64,000 nt of DNA from Mangrovimonas futianensis (GTDB lineage Bacteria > Bacteroidota > Bacteroidia > Flavobacteriales > Flavobacteriaceae): positions 1-64,000 of the forward strand of contig NZ_JAJJNF010000009.1 in the NCBI RefSeq assembly GCF_021245805.1. The letters are read 5' to 3'. The position numbers and the translations under genes are program-made. Each line of letters starts with the position of its first letter. Position 1 is the stretch's first letter. The notes under the pieces are model-generated. The model was not told the origin of the DNA, did not search any database, and worked only from the letters and a program-made list of their open reading frames with translations. This document shows positions 63,409 through 64,000 of this stretch, piece by piece.

Positions 63409-63795
63409 GTGTTCAAAACATTAAGACAAAATAAATCAACAAGATGGTTATGGGGTTTTATGGCCCTGTATTTGTTGAATATAAGTGTTGATCCATCCGA
63501 TATCCAACCTCATTGGATTCCAGAAGACTTATCATTTAATGATCAAGAAAGCATTGTTGAGATTGTAATTGAAAAAGTATTGGGGTTTGAAAATGCATTC
63601 GAAGAATATGATGACAATGATACCGAAGAACACAGCAATGGCAAACAAGTTAAAATTAATTTGTTAATACCTTACGCCCATTCAAACTACCTTGAAAATG
63701 TTCAGTTTATTGATCAAAATCAACATTTTGGTTTTCGAAATGCCTTTTTGCCATTGGGGTATTTTGAAATAGACACACCGCCTCCTAAAGTTTAA
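63409..63795 (+). CDS. Small protein of unknown function
   Basis: 128 residues with GTG as the apparent start (63409). An N-terminal hydrophobic segment (STRWLWGFMALYLLNISV, ~10-27) could be a membrane helix or uncleaved signal. The middle is acidic (ESIVEIVIEKVLGFENAFEEYDDNDTEEHSNGK) and the C-terminus ends with FLPLGYFEIDTPPPKV. I do not recognise a family. It lies 78 bases upstream of an exported protein gene running in the same direction, so they are probably co-transcribed. No upstream in-frame ATG is available after the terminator, which supports the GTG. Confidence 0.65.
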   Translation: MFKTLRQNKSTRWLWGFMALYLLNISVDPSDIQPHWIPEDLSFNDQESIVEIVIEKVLGFENAFEEYDDNDTEEHSNGKQVKINLLIPYAHSNYLENVQFIDQNQHFGFRNAFLPLGYFEIDTPPPKV

Positions 63796-63873
63796 TTTGT
63801 TTTTAGAATGTATTAGATCCATACCTGTTTTTAGGGTATCGGAGCATTGTATCATTATTTCAACAAATTAATC

Positions 63874-64000
63874 ATGTATTTAAAAAAAATATTTGTGCTG
63901 GTCGTTGTATTGGCAAAACTAAGCAGTGCTATAGCGCAACAAACAAAAACCGAATTAGATAGTATTTACATTCAACAAACTGAGGTGGATGAGCAACCTG
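63874..64000 (+). CDS. Exported protein, N-terminal fragment
   Basis: The frame opens at 63874 and runs off the right edge after 42 codons. The start MYLKKIFVLVVVLAKLSSAIAQ is a clear signal peptide, followed by QTKTELDSIYIQQTEVDEQP. Too little is present to name a family. Confidence 0.7.
   Translation, partial: MYLKKIFVLVVVLAKLSSAIAQQTKTELDSIYIQQTEVDEQP

Overview
The window is AT-rich chromosome from a member of the Bacteroidota, most likely a Flavobacteriaceae. The reasons are SusC/SusD pairs, PorP/SprF and PD40-OmpA proteins of the gliding/type IX secretion kind, a CHU_C-type secretion tail, many short-signal lipoproteins, and TTG-N19-21-TAnnTTTG promoter motifs in place of sigma70 boxes. 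I see no rRNA, tRNA, CRISPR array or insertion sequence.

1-10746 (minus strand) holds surface and envelope genes. They are a partial HYR-type surface protein, an operon of a 1660-residue repeat adhesin with a PorP/SprF-like protein and a PD40-OmpA protein, and a four-LysM periplasmic-binding-like protein. A short-chain dehydrogenase follows at 10954-11715.

12088-36894 is the core of the window. A Nudix-type regulator, with its catalytic box degraded, is divergent from an apparent 24-kb plus-strand operon: xylose/H+ symporter, xylulokinase, xylose isomerase, SusC, SusD, a surface glycan-binding lipoprotein, GH2, PA14-containing GH31, GH3, BACON-GH5, GH29 and an SGNH acetylesterase. A perfect palindromic terminator ends it. 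The set fits import and depolymerisation of xyloglucan: GH5 cuts the backbone, the esterase, GH29 and GH2 remove acetyl, fucosyl and galactosyl groups, GH31 releases xylose, GH3 releases glucose, and xylE-B-A carries xylose into the pentose phosphate pathway. It resembles the Bacteroides ovatus xyloglucan locus but lacks GH9 and is joined to xylose catabolism.

37028-50523 is a mixed block: a PKD lipoprotein, two alpha/beta hydrolases, a beta-helix lipoprotein, a DUF1801 protein, an amidohydrolase, an ankyrin lipoprotein/acyltransferase/serine hydrolase operon divergent from a membrane-anchored AraC-TPR regulator, and a frameshifted DUF4386 gene.

50607-60933 (minus) is a second carbohydrate cluster: GH29, GH35, GH29 and PA14-GH3 in one operon, a cyclase-family lipoprotein, and a GH43 divergent from an AraC regulator (61181). 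It adds beta-galactosidase, two fucosidases and a probable arabinofuranosidase/xylosidase, so it probably serves the same or a related substituted hemicellulose. The window ends with an iron-type alcohol dehydrogenase, a small unknown protein and the start of an exported protein.
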